From NCBI GenBank assembly GCA_016930695.1, contig JAFGGD010000020.1:62001-126000 (forward strand): a stretch of 64,000 nt of DNA, in the 5' to 3' direction. Position 1 is the stretch's first letter. Every line of letters starts with the position of its first letter. A model generated the notes under the pieces. The model did not search any database and was not told the origin of the DNA. It saw nothing but the letters and a program-made list of their open reading frames with translations. Origin of the DNA: Candidatus Eisenbacteria bacterium (lineage in GTDB: Bacteria; Orphanbacterota; Orphanbacteria; Orphanbacterales; Orphanbacteraceae). This document shows positions 9,087-18,544 of the stretch, in pieces. Both the position numbers and the translations under genes were made by a program.

Positions 9087-10847
9087 ATGGAGAGGACCCG
9101 AACCCACACCTGCGGCGAACTGCGGGCGAAGCACGCCGGCGAACCGGTGACGCTGATGGGATGGGTCCACCGGATGCGGGACCAGGGAGGGATCTTCTTC
9201 TTCGACCTCCGGGATCGGCACGGGATGACCCAGGCCACTTTCGAGCCGGACGGGCCGGTCCTTCTCGAACGCGTCCGGGATCTCCGGCGGGAGGACGTGG
9301 TCGCCGTGCGCGGGGTGGTGCGGGAGCGCCCCGAAGGGCTGCGCAACGACAAGCTCGCCACCGGAGCCGTGGAGGTGGTGGCGGAGGAACTGCTCGTGCT
9401 GAACCGCGCCGAGACGCCCCCCTTCGTGATCGAGGACGAGGTGGACGCCACCGAGGAGCACCGCCTCCAGTACCGTTTCCTCGATCTCCGCCGCGACTGC
9501 ATGCAGCGGCGGATCGTGCTCCGCCACGAGGCGGCGCAGGCGGCGCGGCGCTACCTCACCGGCCACGGTTTTCTCGAGATCGAGACTCCCCTTCTCGTGC
9601 GGAACTCGCCGGAGGGGGCGCGGGATTTTCTGGTGCCGAGCCGCCTCACGAAGGGGCGTTTCTACTCGCTCCCGCAGTCGCCCCAGATCTACAAGCAGAT
9701 CCTGATGGTCTGCGGTTTCGATCGCTACTTCCAAATCGTCAAGTGTCTCCGCGACGAAGACCTGCGCGCCGACCGACAGCCCGAGTTCACCCAGATCGAC
9801 GCGGAACTCTCCTTCACCACGGAGGAGGAGGTCTTCCGGATCATGGAGGGTTTGATCGTTGAGGTGTGGAAGACGATCCGCGGAGAGGCGTTGGAGACCC
9901 CCTTCCCGGTAATGGCCTACGACGAGGCGATGGACCGCTACGGCAGCGATAAGCCGGACGTCCGCTTCGGGCTCGAGATCCGGGACGTGTCGGAGGCGGC
10001 GGGCGCGTCGGATTTCCGCGCCTTCCGTGGCGTTCTCGACGAGGGGGGCACGGTGCGGGCGATCGCCGTTCCCGGCGGGGCGTCGCTCTCGCGGAAGAGG
10101 ATCGACGCGCTCGAGGAGACGGCGAAGAAGAACGGCGCCGCCGGGCTCGCCTGGACCAAGGTGAAAGAGGGGGCCTTCGACGGAGGCGTGGGGCGCTTCT
10201 TCCCCTTCGAGGCGCTCGCCGCGGCGGCCGGCGCCGCCGAGGGAGACCTGATCGCGATGGTCGCCGGCCCGCGCAAGATCGCTCTCGCCGCGCTCGGCGC
10301 GGTTCGCCTGCGGCTCGGGCGCGAGCTGGATCTGATCGACGAAACGCGAAACACCTTTTTATGGGTCAACCGTTTTCCGCTTTTCGAATACAGCGACGAG
10401 GAAGAGCGCTGGGAACCGGCGCATCACATGTTTACCATGCCCCTTCCCGGGGATGAGGAGAAGCTGGAGAGCGACCCGGCGGCGGTGCACGGCCAGCTCT
10501 ACGACATGGTGCTGAACGGCGTGGAGATCGCCTCCGGATCGATCCGAGTCCACGACCCGGAGTTACAGCGGCGGATCATGGCGGTGGTGGGCATCCGCGG
10601 CGAGGAGGCGGACCGGCGTTTCGGATTCCTGCTCAACGCACTGAAATACGGCGCGCCCCCCCACGGCGGGATCGCTTTCGGTTGGGACCGGCTGGTGCTC
10701 CTCATGACCGGCGGCGAATCGATTCGCGACGTGATCGCCTTTCCGAAGACCACGAGCGGCCTCTCGTTGATGGATGGCTGCCCGTCGGAAGTGGATCCCG
10801 AGCTTCTGAAGGATCTGGGGCTTCGGCTGGAACGCGCCGAGGAGTAG
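9087..10847 (+). CDS. aspS: Aspartate--tRNA ligase (bacterial type)
   Basis: Class II aspartyl-tRNA synthetase of about 586 aa. I chose ATG at 9087 because it follows an AGGAG ribosome-binding site; the frame is open further upstream. In order it has an N-terminal OB-fold anticodon domain, motif 2 around CLRDEDLRADRQPEFTQID, the bacterial GAD insertion domain, and motif 3 with GIAFGWDRLVLL and the ATP-site segment near the C-terminus. At the position that separates discriminating (Leu) from non-discriminating (His in Pseudomonas) enzymes it has Gln33, and Gly84 lies at the second specificity site. It may therefore also charge tRNA-Asn. The stop faces the GtrA gene, which is on the opposite strand. 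Confidence 0.97.
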   Translation: MERTRTHTCGELRAKHAGEPVTLMGWVHRMRDQGGIFFFDLRDRHGMTQATFEPDGPVLLERVRDLRREDVVAVRGVVRERPEGLRNDKLATGAVEVVAEELLVLNRAETPPFVIEDEVDATEEHRLQYRFLDLRRDCMQRRIVLRHEAAQAARRYLTGHGFLEIETPLLVRNSPEGARDFLVPSRLTKGRFYSLPQSPQIYKQILMVCGFDRYFQIVKCLRDEDLRADRQPEFTQIDAELSFTTEEEVFRIMEGLIVEVWKTIRGEALETPFPVMAYDEAMDRYGSDKPDVRFGLEIRDVSEAAGASDFRAFRGVLDEGGTVRAIAVPGGASLSRKRIDALEETAKKNGAAGLAWTKVKEGAFDGGVGRFFPFEALAAAAGAAEGDLIAMVAGPRKIALAALGAVRLRLGRELDLIDETRNTFLWVNRFPLFEYSDEEERWEPAHHMFTMPLPGDEEKLESDPAAVHGQLYDMVLNGVEIASGSIRVHDPELQRRIMAVVGIRGEEADRRFGFLLNALKYGAPPHGGIAFGWDRLVLLMTGGESIRDVIAFPKTTSGLSLMDGCPSEVDPELLKDLGLRLERAEE

Positions 10848-10897
10848 GTTTCCCGATACCCGTGGAGGCGTCCGGATCACTCGGGCCGTGGAAACGC

Positions 10898-11377
10898 TCA
10901 GCTCCGGTCCGCGGCGGGTACTTCCTTCTTGTGCTTCCCGATCTTCCCGAAGGAGATCAGCTTACTCCCGAAGAAATTCCAGAACGTCGCGACGAGAATG
11001 CCGATGAGGCTGGCGATGTAATAGAGTCGTCCCTCGCCGAAACCCGCGTAGGTCATCAGGAGGTGCATGACGAGGAGGCGGATGAAGAGCCCCGCCGAGC
11101 AGATCAGCACGAAGCTCGCGTAGGAAGCGGGCGCCTGCGTGCGGCTCTTCGCCTTGAAGGTCCAGAAGCGGTTCAGCGTGTAGGTCCAGGTGACGGCGCC
11201 GAGAAAGGCGGGGATCGCCGCGACCCGCGGATCGAGATGGACCCACTCCGTCATGATCGCCAGAATGCCCGTGTCCACCGGCAGGGCCGATCCGCCCACC
11301 ATGCAGAAACGGATGAACTGGGCGAGGGTGCCGTGGCCCACGATCCGGTCGATCAACGGTTTTCCCTGGTCGCTCAA
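10898..11377 (-). CDS. GtrA family membrane protein
   Basis: A GtrA-family integral membrane protein (159 aa) with four predicted transmembrane helices. It has the typical N-terminal FIRFCMVGGSA segment, the TYTLNRFWTF motif after helix 2, and a C-terminal WNFFGSKLISF motif. The start is TTG at 11377, preceded on the minus strand by a GGGAGAAGAG ribosome-binding site. GtrA/GtcA proteins are thought to flip polyprenyl-phosphate-linked sugars across the membrane for GT2-plus-GT-C glycosylation systems. A matching GT2 and two YfhO proteins lie at 28.6-34.1 kb. Its 3' end converges on aspS. Confidence 0.85.
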   Translation of the reverse strand: MSDQGKPLIDRIVGHGTLAQFIRFCMVGGSALPVDTGILAIMTEWVHLDPRVAAIPAFLGAVTWTYTLNRFWTFKAKSRTQAPASYASFVLICSAGLFIRLLVMHLLMTYAGFGEGRLYYIASLIGILVATFWNFFGSKLISFGKIGKHKKEVPAADRS

Positions 11378-11426
11378 TACTCTTCTCCCGATAAACGCCC
11401 GCCGGAGTCTCGAAATCGATTCGACA

Positions 11427-11456
11427 AGGATACCCCATCGACCCGTTTTCTGTCCC
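11427..11456 (-). promoter_or_regulatory. Candidate promoter for the GtrA-family gene
   Basis: On the minus strand GGGACA (11456-11451) is followed after 18 bases by TATCCT (11432-11427), about 50 bases before the TTG start. Both boxes match the consensus only in part. Confidence 0.3.
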
Positions 11457-11491
11457 CCCTCGATCCTCCGATTCGGGAGAAAGCGCGGTCG

Positions 11492-13531
11492 CTACAGAAG
11501 ACGGGCCAGATCGTCCGGATCGGTGACGGGGCGTTGGCAGGCGAAATCGTGGCAGACATACGCGGCCGCGCGGCCGTTGATGGGCGCGCGGTTTTCCAGC
11601 AGCGGGACGCAATGGTCTCTCTCGCAGGGGAGGCCGAGCGCCGTCACCTGGTTCGGGCGGTATCCACGTCGCGCGACGGCGAGGAGCGCCCGCGTGTCCT
11701 CCCCCGCCGGCTCGCCGACGATCGCCACCTCCTTCGGCGGGGCGAGGGCGAACTCGAACGAGCCGAGCCAGTGGGCGAAGGAGAGAGGGTGGGAGGAAGC
11801 GAGATCGCCGACGGAGGCGAGGGAGCGGCGCGCCGGCGCGGCGTAACGGTCGTCGCCGGTGTAGGCGGCGAGGCGGAGAAGCGCCCGAGCCGCCGCGCCG
11901 TTCGGCGAAGGCGCGGCGCCGTCCTGCACGCTCTTGGGGCGGACGATCAGACGCTCCCCGTCCCGGGGCGTGTCGAAGAAGCCGCCCCCCTCGGGGTCCG
12001 CGAAGAGATCGAGCAATCCCTCCGCCGTCTCTCGGGCGGCGAAAAACCACCCGGGATCGAATGTCGTCTCATAAAGTGCCAGGAGCCCCTCGATGTGGAA
12101 GGCGTAATCCTCCAACAACGCGGGCGGGCCGGTCCGCCCGTCCCGCCAGCTCCGCCGCAGTCGCCCGCCGGTCGCCAGAAAACGTCGCGTGAAGCGGGCG
12201 TTTCGGATCGCCGCGTCTCGGTAGCTCGGGCGGTCGAAGGCGCGGGCCGCCTCGGCGAAGGCGGCGAGGGCGAGGCCGTTCCATCCGGCGACGATCTTCT
12301 CGTCCCGTCCGGGCCGCTCTCGCCCTTCCCTCTCTTGGAAAAGACGCGCGCGGCAGAGAGCGAGGCGCCTCTCCCGGTCGCCGTCGGTTTCGCACCCGGT
12401 GCAATCGCGCTTCTCCCTTTCCCCGAATCGCGGGACGGCGAGCACGCTACGGCCCTCCACGTCTCCCCCCTCGCCCACGCCGTAGGCGCCGCGGAAGAAG
12501 GCGCCGTCGTCGCCGCCGAGGAGACGGTCGATCTCGCCGGCGCTCCACAGATAGAAGCGTCCCTCCTCGCCCCCGCTGTCCGCGTCCAGCGACGAGAAAA
12601 ACCCGCCCGCCGGATGGCTCATCTCGCGAAGGAGAAAATCGAGGGTCTCCTCGGCGACACGCCGGTAGAGGGGATTTCCCGTCAGCCCGTGGGCGTCGAT
12701 GTAGAGGCGGGCGAGAAGGGCGTTGTCGACGAGCATCTTCTCGAAGTGGGGGATGCGCCAGTCGGCGTCGACGGTGTAGCGGTGGAAACCGCCTCCCAGA
12801 TGGTCCCGAATACCGCCGAGGGCCATCGCTTCCAAGGTGCGTTCCGCCATGTGGAGCGTTTCCGGCTCCTCGGTACGCCGGTAGGCGCGGAGAAGGAAGT
12901 CGACCGTCGCCGGCTGGGGAAACTTGGGGGCGCCGCCGAAGCCGCCGCCGCGATCGTCGAAGGAGCGGGCGAGGACGCGCACCGCGCGGTCCGGAATGGA
13001 GAGGTCCGGTTCCCCGCCGATCCGGAGCGAAGGCGCCCTCCCCAGCTTTTCCGCCAGGAGCGATGCTCGCTCCTCCAGATCCTCCCGCCGTTCCGCCCAG
13101 ACCCGCGTTACTTCCCGGAGGACGGCTCGAAAGGAGGGGAGGCCGCGCCTCTCCTCGGGGGGGAAGTAGGTGCCGCCGTAAAAAGGCTTCCCCTCCGGCG
13201 TGAGGAAGACGGAGAGGGGCCAGCCGCCGGAACCGGTCATCGCCTGGACCGCTTCCATATATATACCGTCCAGGTCCGGCCGCTCCTCCCGGTCCACCTT
13301 GACGCTGATGAAACCGCCGGCGAGCGCCGAAGCTGTCTCGGGATCGGCGAAACTCTCCCTCTCCATCACGTGACACCAGTGGCAGGCGCTGTAGCCTATG
13401 CTGAGGAAGACCGGGCGATCCTCACGGCGGGCCCTCTCGAAGGCCTCCTCGCACCAGGGCCACCAATCCACCGGGTTGCCGGCGTGCTGCTGCAGATAGG
13501 GGCTCGATTCCCGGGCGAGTCGGTTCGGCAA
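11492..13531 (-). CDS. Thioredoxin-domain protein, DUF255/YyaL family
   Basis: A DUF255/YyaL (SPATA20-like) protein of about 679 aa. It has an N-terminal thioredoxin-like domain with a CHWC active-site motif (Cys50 and Cys53) in the conserved [11 protein letters not shown] context. The long C-terminal (alpha/alpha)6-type region resembles N-acylglucosamine 2-epimerases and glycosidases. I chose TTG at 13531 because the family usually begins NRLxxExSPYLxxH and a GGGAG ribosome-binding site precedes it; the frame is open back to 13642. The biochemical role of the family is unknown. Neighbours give no functional clue: the divergent FkbM gene is 130 bp away. Confidence 0.88.
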   Translation of the reverse strand: MPNRLARESSPYLQQHAGNPVDWWPWCEEAFERARREDRPVFLSIGYSACHWCHVMERESFADPETASALAGGFISVKVDREERPDLDGIYMEAVQAMTGSGGWPLSVFLTPEGKPFYGGTYFPPEERRGLPSFRAVLREVTRVWAERREDLEERASLLAEKLGRAPSLRIGGEPDLSIPDRAVRVLARSFDDRGGGFGGAPKFPQPATVDFLLRAYRRTEEPETLHMAERTLEAMALGGIRDHLGGGFHRYTVDADWRIPHFEKMLVDNALLARLYIDAHGLTGNPLYRRVAEETLDFLLREMSHPAGGFFSSLDADSGGEEGRFYLWSAGEIDRLLGGDDGAFFRGAYGVGEGGDVEGRSVLAVPRFGEREKRDCTGCETDGDRERRLALCRARLFQEREGRERPGRDEKIVAGWNGLALAAFAEAARAFDRPSYRDAAIRNARFTRRFLATGGRLRRSWRDGRTGPPALLEDYAFHIEGLLALYETTFDPGWFFAARETAEGLLDLFADPEGGGFFDTPRDGERLIVRPKSVQDGAAPSPNGAAARALLRLAAYTGDDRYAAPARRSLASVGDLASSHPLSFAHWLGSFEFALAPPKEVAIVGEPAGEDTRALLAVARRGYRPNQVTALGLPCERDHCVPLLENRAPINGRAAAYVCHDFACQRPVTDPDDLARLL

Positions 13532-13662
13532 GGTGTTCTCCCGTCGTGAAATGATCGAGTGCTCGGGGCCGGGGGGCGGGCGACCGCGCGGCCCGTCCTC
13601 TCTCCTTTCCCGGGAAATAGTGAGGGGAGGCGCCGAAGTCAAGCGGGGAGGCGAATGTTTCC

Positions 13663-14550
13663 GTGGATCGAATGACCAATGCCCATTATAAAGGAAGGCG
13701 AAGAAGCCGCGCCCCCATCCGGGGCGGGATTCGTCGGATCGAAAGGAGGCTTCACCGCTTGCGACCGAAGCAGATCGCTCTCCGCCTCCTCCCGGACGCC
13801 GCCCTCTGGCGGATCCAAGGGTGGAGAACCGCGCGAAGGCTCCGGCGGGAGGGGATCGCGGAAGAGCCGGAGTTCGGGCCGATCCCGGCGCTCCTCCGTT
13901 CGGGAGACGGCGCGGTCGACGCCGGCGCCAACTTCGGCGTCTACACCGTCTTCCTCTCCCGCCTCGTCGGGGATACCGGCGTGGTCTTCTCCTTTGAGCC
14001 GGTGTCGGTCACCTTCCGGGCGCTCCGCTCGGTGACCCGCCGCCTCCGCCTTCCGAACGTCCGCCTCTTCCCCTGCGGCCTCTCCGACCGTCCCGGTCCG
14101 GCCGAGATGAAATCCCCTCTCTACGCGAAGGGGGGCGTGAATCTCTACAAGACCTTCGTCGCCGCGGGCGAGAAGAAAGACCGGCCGGGACGACCCTTCC
14201 GAGTGAGCCTCGAGACGCTGGACGGCGCGCTCCCCGAGGGGGCGCCGCCGATCCGCTTCATCAAGATCGATGTGGAGGGACACGAACTCGCCCTCCTCCG
14301 AGGCGCCCGCCGCACCCTGGAGCGATTCCGCCCCGCGCTTCTCGTCGAAATCTCCCGAAACCCGGACGAACCCGGATCGACCGGACACGAGGTCTTCCGC
14401 CTGCTGGGCGAGATGGGGTACGTCTCCTACCTTCTCAGCGATGGGGCCCTCCGCCCTCGCCGAGCCGGCGACCGGAGCGTGAATTATTTCTTTCTCACCG
14501 GAGACCACCTGGCCGCCCTCCGGGAAGCCCTCTTTCCGATGAACCCCTGA
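13663..14550 (+). CDS. FkbM family methyltransferase
   Basis: A SAM-dependent methyltransferase of the FkbM family (295 aa). The SAM-binding motif I is [11 protein letters not shown], followed by an FEP strand and the family-typical [10 protein letters not shown] motif, then ALLVEI. These enzymes O-methylate sugars or other hydroxyls, often in surface glycan or secondary-metabolite pathways. The start is GTG at 13663 or ATG at 13672, both downstream of GGGGAGG. The first ~45 residues are very Arg-rich. It stands alone between the divergent DUF255 gene and the phoH promoter region. Confidence 0.85.
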   Translation: MDRMTNAHYKGRRRSRAPIRGGIRRIERRLHRLRPKQIALRLLPDAALWRIQGWRTARRLRREGIAEEPEFGPIPALLRSGDGAVDAGANFGVYTVFLSRLVGDTGVVFSFEPVSVTFRALRSVTRRLRLPNVRLFPCGLSDRPGPAEMKSPLYAKGGVNLYKTFVAAGEKKDRPGRPFRVSLETLDGALPEGAPPIRFIKIDVEGHELALLRGARRTLERFRPALLVEISRNPDEPGSTGHEVFRLLGEMGYVSYLLSDGALRPRRAGDRSVNYFFLTGDHLAALREALFPMNP

Positions 14551-14628
14551 TCTGGTTGCAATGTAATAAGTTGTGGCGCCGGTTCTTCCGGGCCGCGCGG
14601 GCGAATTAAGGAGGAATCCTCCCCGGCC

Positions 14629-14649
14629 GATCGACCGGGAGGGTCGATC
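14629..14649 (+). promoter_or_regulatory. Inverted repeat next to the phoH-operon -35 (candidate operator)
   Basis: GATCGACC (14629-14636) and GGTCGATC (14642-14649) form a perfect 8-bp inverted repeat around a 5-base spacer. It ends 2 bases before the -35 box. A second palindrome, GGAGGAATCCTCC, lies at 14610-14622. There is no T tract after either repeat, so a terminator is less likely than a protein-binding site. Confidence 0.4.
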
Positions 14650-14651
14650 CA

Positions 14652-14681
14652 TTGACAGGTTTTCCGGATTTGACCTAAATT
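14652..14681 (+). promoter_or_regulatory. Candidate promoter for the phoH operon
   Basis: A perfect TTGACA -35 box at 14652-14657 is followed after 17-18 bases by CTAAAT/TAAATT (14675-14681). The -10 is weak, but this is the only AT-rich stretch upstream of the co-directional gene run starting with phoH. Confidence 0.5.
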
Positions 14682-14780
14682 GGAGCGGACGCCGCCGTTC
14701 GGTGAGAACCCTCTCCGGAATCGATGTGTCCCGGGGAGGGTTCATCGGCTTTTATACGCGGAAGGAGCGATCCATACTCT

Positions 14781-15791
14781 GTGAGTACGAATATCGTCAA
14801 GAGGATCCATATGGTCGAAGTGGATCCCCTCCACCTTTTCGGGCAGAACGACCGGAACCTCCGCCTCATTCAGGATAGCTTTCCCCAGGTGCGCCTGGTG
14901 GCGCGCGGCGGGGACGTCTACATCGAGGGGGATGGGGAGGAGGTCGCCCGGATCGAAACGCTGCTCTTGGAACTCCTCTCCCTGGTGAAACAGGGGAAGG
15001 TGCTCCAGGAGGGGGACGTGCGTTACGCGGTGCAGCTGGCCCGGGAGGACCGGGAAAACGGCGTGGCCCGCATTTACGAACCGCACAAACAGTATTTCAA
15101 GCTTAAAAGGTCGGTGAGGCCGAAGACACTCGGACAGGAGGAGTACGTCGAGGCGCTCGCCCGGTTCGATATCGTTTTCGCCGTCGGCCCCGCCGGGACC
15201 GGCAAGACCTATCTGGCCGTGGCGGCGGCGGTGTCGGCGATCCGGAGCCGCCAGAAGAACCGGATCGTTCTGGTCCGCCCCGCCGTTGAGGCGGGCGAGA
15301 GCCTCGGTTTCCTCCCCGGGGATTTCCAGGAAAAAGTTGATCCATACCTGCGGCCGCTGTATGATGCGCTGCACGATCTGATGGGTGCGGATAGGATCCA
15401 GCGTTCACTCGATATGGGGATCCTGGAGGTCGCCCCGCTCGCCTACATGCGGGGGCGCACCCTGAACGATGCCTTCGTGATCCTCGATGAGGCGCAGAAC
15501 ACCACGATCGGGCAGATGAAGATGTTTCTGACCCGTCTGGGGAACAACTCTCGGGCGGTGATCACCGGCGACGTGACCCAGGTGGACCTGCCCGATGCCG
15601 CGGATTCCGGGTTGATCCGGATCCAACCGATCCTGAGGGGCATCCCGGAGATTCAGTTCTGCTATCTCACCGACAGGGACGTGGTCCGTCACCATTTGGT
15701 GCAGAGGATCATCAGGGCCTTCGACAACCACGATCCCGCCGCTCCGGCGGGAAACGAAGTGTCGGAGGAGCGTCCGGAGCGAGGGGAGTAA
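14781..15791 (+). CDS. phoH: PhoH-family ATPase
   Basis: A PhoH-like (YbeZ-type) P-loop ATPase of about 336 aa, implicated with YbeY in RNA metabolism. Walker A is GPAGTGKT (residues 136-143) and Walker B is FVILDEAQN (Asp236-Glu237). The N-terminal segment resembles the family's KH-like domain. I chose GTG at 14781, where the conserved sequence begins, with GGAGCG about 12 bases upstream; ATG at 14724 is in frame but close to the predicted transcription start. It lies 4 bp before the 7TM-HD gene, and the phoH-pgpH-ybeY order is conserved in many bacteria. Confidence 0.93.
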   Translation: MSTNIVKRIHMVEVDPLHLFGQNDRNLRLIQDSFPQVRLVARGGDVYIEGDGEEVARIETLLLELLSLVKQGKVLQEGDVRYAVQLAREDRENGVARIYEPHKQYFKLKRSVRPKTLGQEEYVEALARFDIVFAVGPAGTGKTYLAVAAAVSAIRSRQKNRIVLVRPAVEAGESLGFLPGDFQEKVDPYLRPLYDALHDLMGADRIQRSLDMGILEVAPLAYMRGRTLNDAFVILDEAQNTTIGQMKMFLTRLGNNSRAVITGDVTQVDLPDAADSGLIRIQPILRGIPEIQFCYLTDRDVVRHHLVQRIIRAFDNHDPAAPAGNEVSEERPERGE

Positions 15792-15795
15792 ACCC

Positions 15796-18087
15796 TTGAA
15801 AATCTTCACGTTCCGCACACGCCAAACCGCGGGGGCCCGGCGGGGGCGCAGGCGCGCCCCGGACCGGCTCGGTCTCGGCGGCGGTTCCCCCCGGAAGGAA
15901 AAAATCTCGGTCTTTCGCGTGGGGATCGTCGTCGGCACGCTCGCCGTGGTCTTGGCCGTCTACATGCCCCTCGGCCCGGGCAACTTCTTCGTCCCCTCGG
16001 AAGGGCAGATCGCCAAAGCGGACATCCTGGCTCCCTTCGACTTCCCCGTCCTGAAAGATGAGGAAACGCTCCGGCGCGAACGTGAGGCGGAAGCGGCCAA
16101 GGTGCCCCCGGTGGTGCAGGTGCGCGAAGAGGTCACCACCCGGATGGAGCAGGAGATCCGGGAGTTCTTTCTCGATGTGGAGAGGATCATCGACACCGAA
16201 GGGGAGGTGGAAGACCAGCGCCGGATGATCGCCGACCTGGACGTCCCCTTGAGCGAGACGGCGCAGAACATCCTCCTCGACCTGGCGAGCGAGACGCGTC
16301 TCCGCCAAGAGGTGATCGCCTTTTACCAGGAGGTTCTGGAAAAGGGGGTGCTGAACGACAAGGGACTCTTCCTGGACGAGGGATACGACCGGATCGCCGT
16401 CGCCCGGGACGACGAGGAGTACGTCCTCGGCATCGACAACTTCCTGGATCTCGAGGAGCTTTCGATCCTGGCCACCGAGAGGGGTCGGGCGGTCTTCGGG
16501 GACCAGCGTTCTCAGCTGAACACATTCTTCGAGGTGACGACGCACTTCGCGGCGCCCAATTTCTTCTACGACGTGCACGAAACGGAAGTGCGCCGCCAAG
16601 CCCGCCGGGATGCGGTCTCCCCGCACACCGAGTTCTACCTGAAGGGGCAGAAGATCATCGGCGCCCACGAGAGGGTGACCAAGAACCACGTGCGGGTGCT
16701 TCGGTCCCTGGAGAAGAAGTGGACCGAGGAGCGGATGAAGCAGCGCCCCTGGCAGCGCGTTCTTCCCCACGCGGGACGGCTCCTGGCGGCGATGACCGTG
16801 ATCGTCCTTTTCGCGCTCTACATCCACAGGCATCGCCCCCGGGTTTACGCGCGGGACCGGCACATGCTGCTGCTCGCGGTGATCGGCGTGATCGGGATCG
16901 GGCTCACCGCCCTCGTGGGGGGATTCGGGTTGTCGCTCTATTTGATCCCCGTTCCCCTGGTGGCGATGCTCGCCACGCTCCTCTTCGACGACCGGGTCGG
17001 TATCGCCCTCACCGGCGCCTTCCTTCTCCTCGTCTCCCTGGTGGAGGGGCTGCCGCTTCCGCTGGTCTTCACCCTCGGCGTGGGCGGGGCGGCGGCGGTC
17101 TACGGCGTGGCGGGGCTCCGGGAGCGGAAGAGCTTCTGGAACTCCCTTCTCTACCTGGCCGCCGCCTACGTGATCTCCATCGGCGCCGCCGACTTCCTGC
17201 ACCTCGTGCCGGGGCTGGAAACGTTGCAGAAAATCGGTTTCGGCCTGTTGGGCGCCTTCACCAGCGTCGGCCTGGCGATGATCTCCCTTCCCGTCTTCGA
17301 GGCGGTCTTCCGCGTGACTACGAACGTCACACTTCTGGAACTTTCCGATCTGAATCGTCCGCTCCTCAAAAACCTGGCGCTGATGGCGCCGGGCACGTAT
17401 CATCATTCGATCATGGTGGGAAATCTGAGCGAGGCGGCGGCGGAGCGGGTCGGCGCGAACTCGCTGCTCGCCCGGGTGGGCGCCTACTATCACGACATCG
17501 GGAAGACGACCAAACCGGAGTATTTCGTCGAGAACCAGGGGGGAGGCGAGAACAAGCACGACAGGCTCTCGCCGAAGATCAGCGCCCTCATCCTGATCTC
17601 CCATGTGCGGGAGGGGGTCGAACTGGCGCGGAAAGAGGGGCTCCCCCGGGAGATCGTCGACGTCATTCGTGAACACCACGGCGACACGCTGATGGCCTTC
17701 TTCTACGAAAAGGCGAAGGCGGCGGATCCGGAGTCGGAGGTGCCCGAGGGTGAGTTCCGCTATCCGGGCCCGAAGCCCCGCGCCAAGGAGAACGGCATCG
17801 TCATGCTCGCCGACGTGGCGGAGGCGGCGACCCGAGCCCTGGTGGAGCCCACGCCCGGCCGTATCCGAGAACGCATTCTGGAGGTAACGGACGCCAAGTT
17901 CCGCGAGAACCAGTTGGACGAGTGCGATCTCACCTTCCGGGAGCTGCGCGCGATCCAGGAGAGCTTCGTGCCGATCCTGACCAGCGCCATGCACTCCCGG
18001 ATCCGCTACCCCGACGAGGTGCGACGCGAGGAGGCCCGTTTCGCCGTTGGAGATCTACTCAGAAAATCTCCTGAACGAAAAGTATAG
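15796..18087 (+). CDS. 7TM-HD family phosphohydrolase (PgpH-like)
   Basis: A membrane-bound HD-domain phosphohydrolase of the YqfF/PgpH family (763 aa). It has one N-terminal transmembrane helix (about residues 45-65), an extracytoplasmic region of about 270 residues, a seven-helix membrane block (about 325-520) and a cytoplasmic HD domain. The metal ligands are visible as H536/H537, the YYHDIGKT motif (His566-Asp567) and a later EHHGD motif. Listeria PgpH hydrolyses the second messenger c-di-AMP, so that is the likely activity. The start is TTG at 15796 after GAGGGG. Its 3' end overlaps ybeY by 41 bp. Confidence 0.9.
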   Translation: MKIFTFRTRQTAGARRGRRRAPDRLGLGGGSPRKEKISVFRVGIVVGTLAVVLAVYMPLGPGNFFVPSEGQIAKADILAPFDFPVLKDEETLRREREAEAAKVPPVVQVREEVTTRMEQEIREFFLDVERIIDTEGEVEDQRRMIADLDVPLSETAQNILLDLASETRLRQEVIAFYQEVLEKGVLNDKGLFLDEGYDRIAVARDDEEYVLGIDNFLDLEELSILATERGRAVFGDQRSQLNTFFEVTTHFAAPNFFYDVHETEVRRQARRDAVSPHTEFYLKGQKIIGAHERVTKNHVRVLRSLEKKWTEERMKQRPWQRVLPHAGRLLAAMTVIVLFALYIHRHRPRVYARDRHMLLLAVIGVIGIGLTALVGGFGLSLYLIPVPLVAMLATLLFDDRVGIALTGAFLLLVSLVEGLPLPLVFTLGVGGAAAVYGVAGLRERKSFWNSLLYLAAAYVISIGAADFLHLVPGLETLQKIGFGLLGAFTSVGLAMISLPVFEAVFRVTTNVTLLELSDLNRPLLKNLALMAPGTYHHSIMVGNLSEAAAERVGANSLLARVGAYYHDIGKTTKPEYFVENQGGGENKHDRLSPKISALILISHVREGVELARKEGLPREIVDVIREHHGDTLMAFFYEKAKAADPESEVPEGEFRYPGPKPRAKENGIVMLADVAEAATRALVEPTPGRIRERILEVTDAKFRENQLDECDLTFRELRAIQESFVPILTSAMHSRIRYPDEVRREEARFAVGDLLRKSPERKV

Positions 18088-18544
18088 GGTCGACGTCGCC
18101 CTTTTCCGGCGGCTGGCCGAGGAGATCCTCACGGAGATCCACGGCGCCGAGGGCGAGGCGGGCTTGGCTTTCGTCTCCGACGACCGCATCCGCGAATTGA
18201 ACCGCTCCTATCGGAACGTCGATCAACCCACCGATGTGTTATCCTTTTGTTTCGCCGATGAGGAGTACTCGGGCGGCGTTCTCGGGGACGTCTATATCTC
18301 CCTGGAAACGGCGGAGCGGCAGGCGGCGGAACGGGAAGAGACGCTCGCCCGGGAAACCCTCCGTTTGATGATCCATGGACTGCTCCACCTTGCCGGCCAC
18401 ACCCACGACACGGAGCCGGATGGCGGGCGCATGCGCGCCCTTGAGGAGCGGCTTTTCGAGAGATACCGGGACCGGGTGGCCGGATCGTGTCGGCCCGCCG
18501 CCGCCCCCGGGTCCGGAGAGGCGGAAGGAGAACACAGCACATGA
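18047..18544 (+). CDS. ybeY: Endoribonuclease YbeY (rRNA maturation factor)
   Basis: A zinc-dependent endoribonuclease of the YbeY/UPF0054 family (165 aa) that acts in 16S rRNA 3'-end maturation and ribosome quality control. The zinc-binding H-x3-H-x5-H motif is His110, His114 and His120 in HGLLHLAGHTH. The upstream NRSYRNVDQPTDVLSF segment is the other family signature. The start is TTG at 18047, inside the end of the HD gene. The C-terminal ~20 residues after the conserved domain are Pro/Gly/Ala-rich and non-conserved. The next gene starts 4 bp before its stop. Confidence 0.93.
   Translation: MEIYSENLLNEKYRVDVALFRRLAEEILTEIHGAEGEAGLAFVSDDRIRELNRSYRNVDQPTDVLSFCFADEEYSGGVLGDVYISLETAERQAAEREETLARETLRLMIHGLLHLAGHTHDTEPDGGRMRALEERLFERYRDRVAGSCRPAAAPGSGEAEGEHST

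Noticed and set aside
10682-13549. Long plus-strand open frame opposite the GtrA and DUF255 genes
   Set aside because: No domain or signal is seen, the composition is shadow-like, and both minus-strand genes are clearly real.
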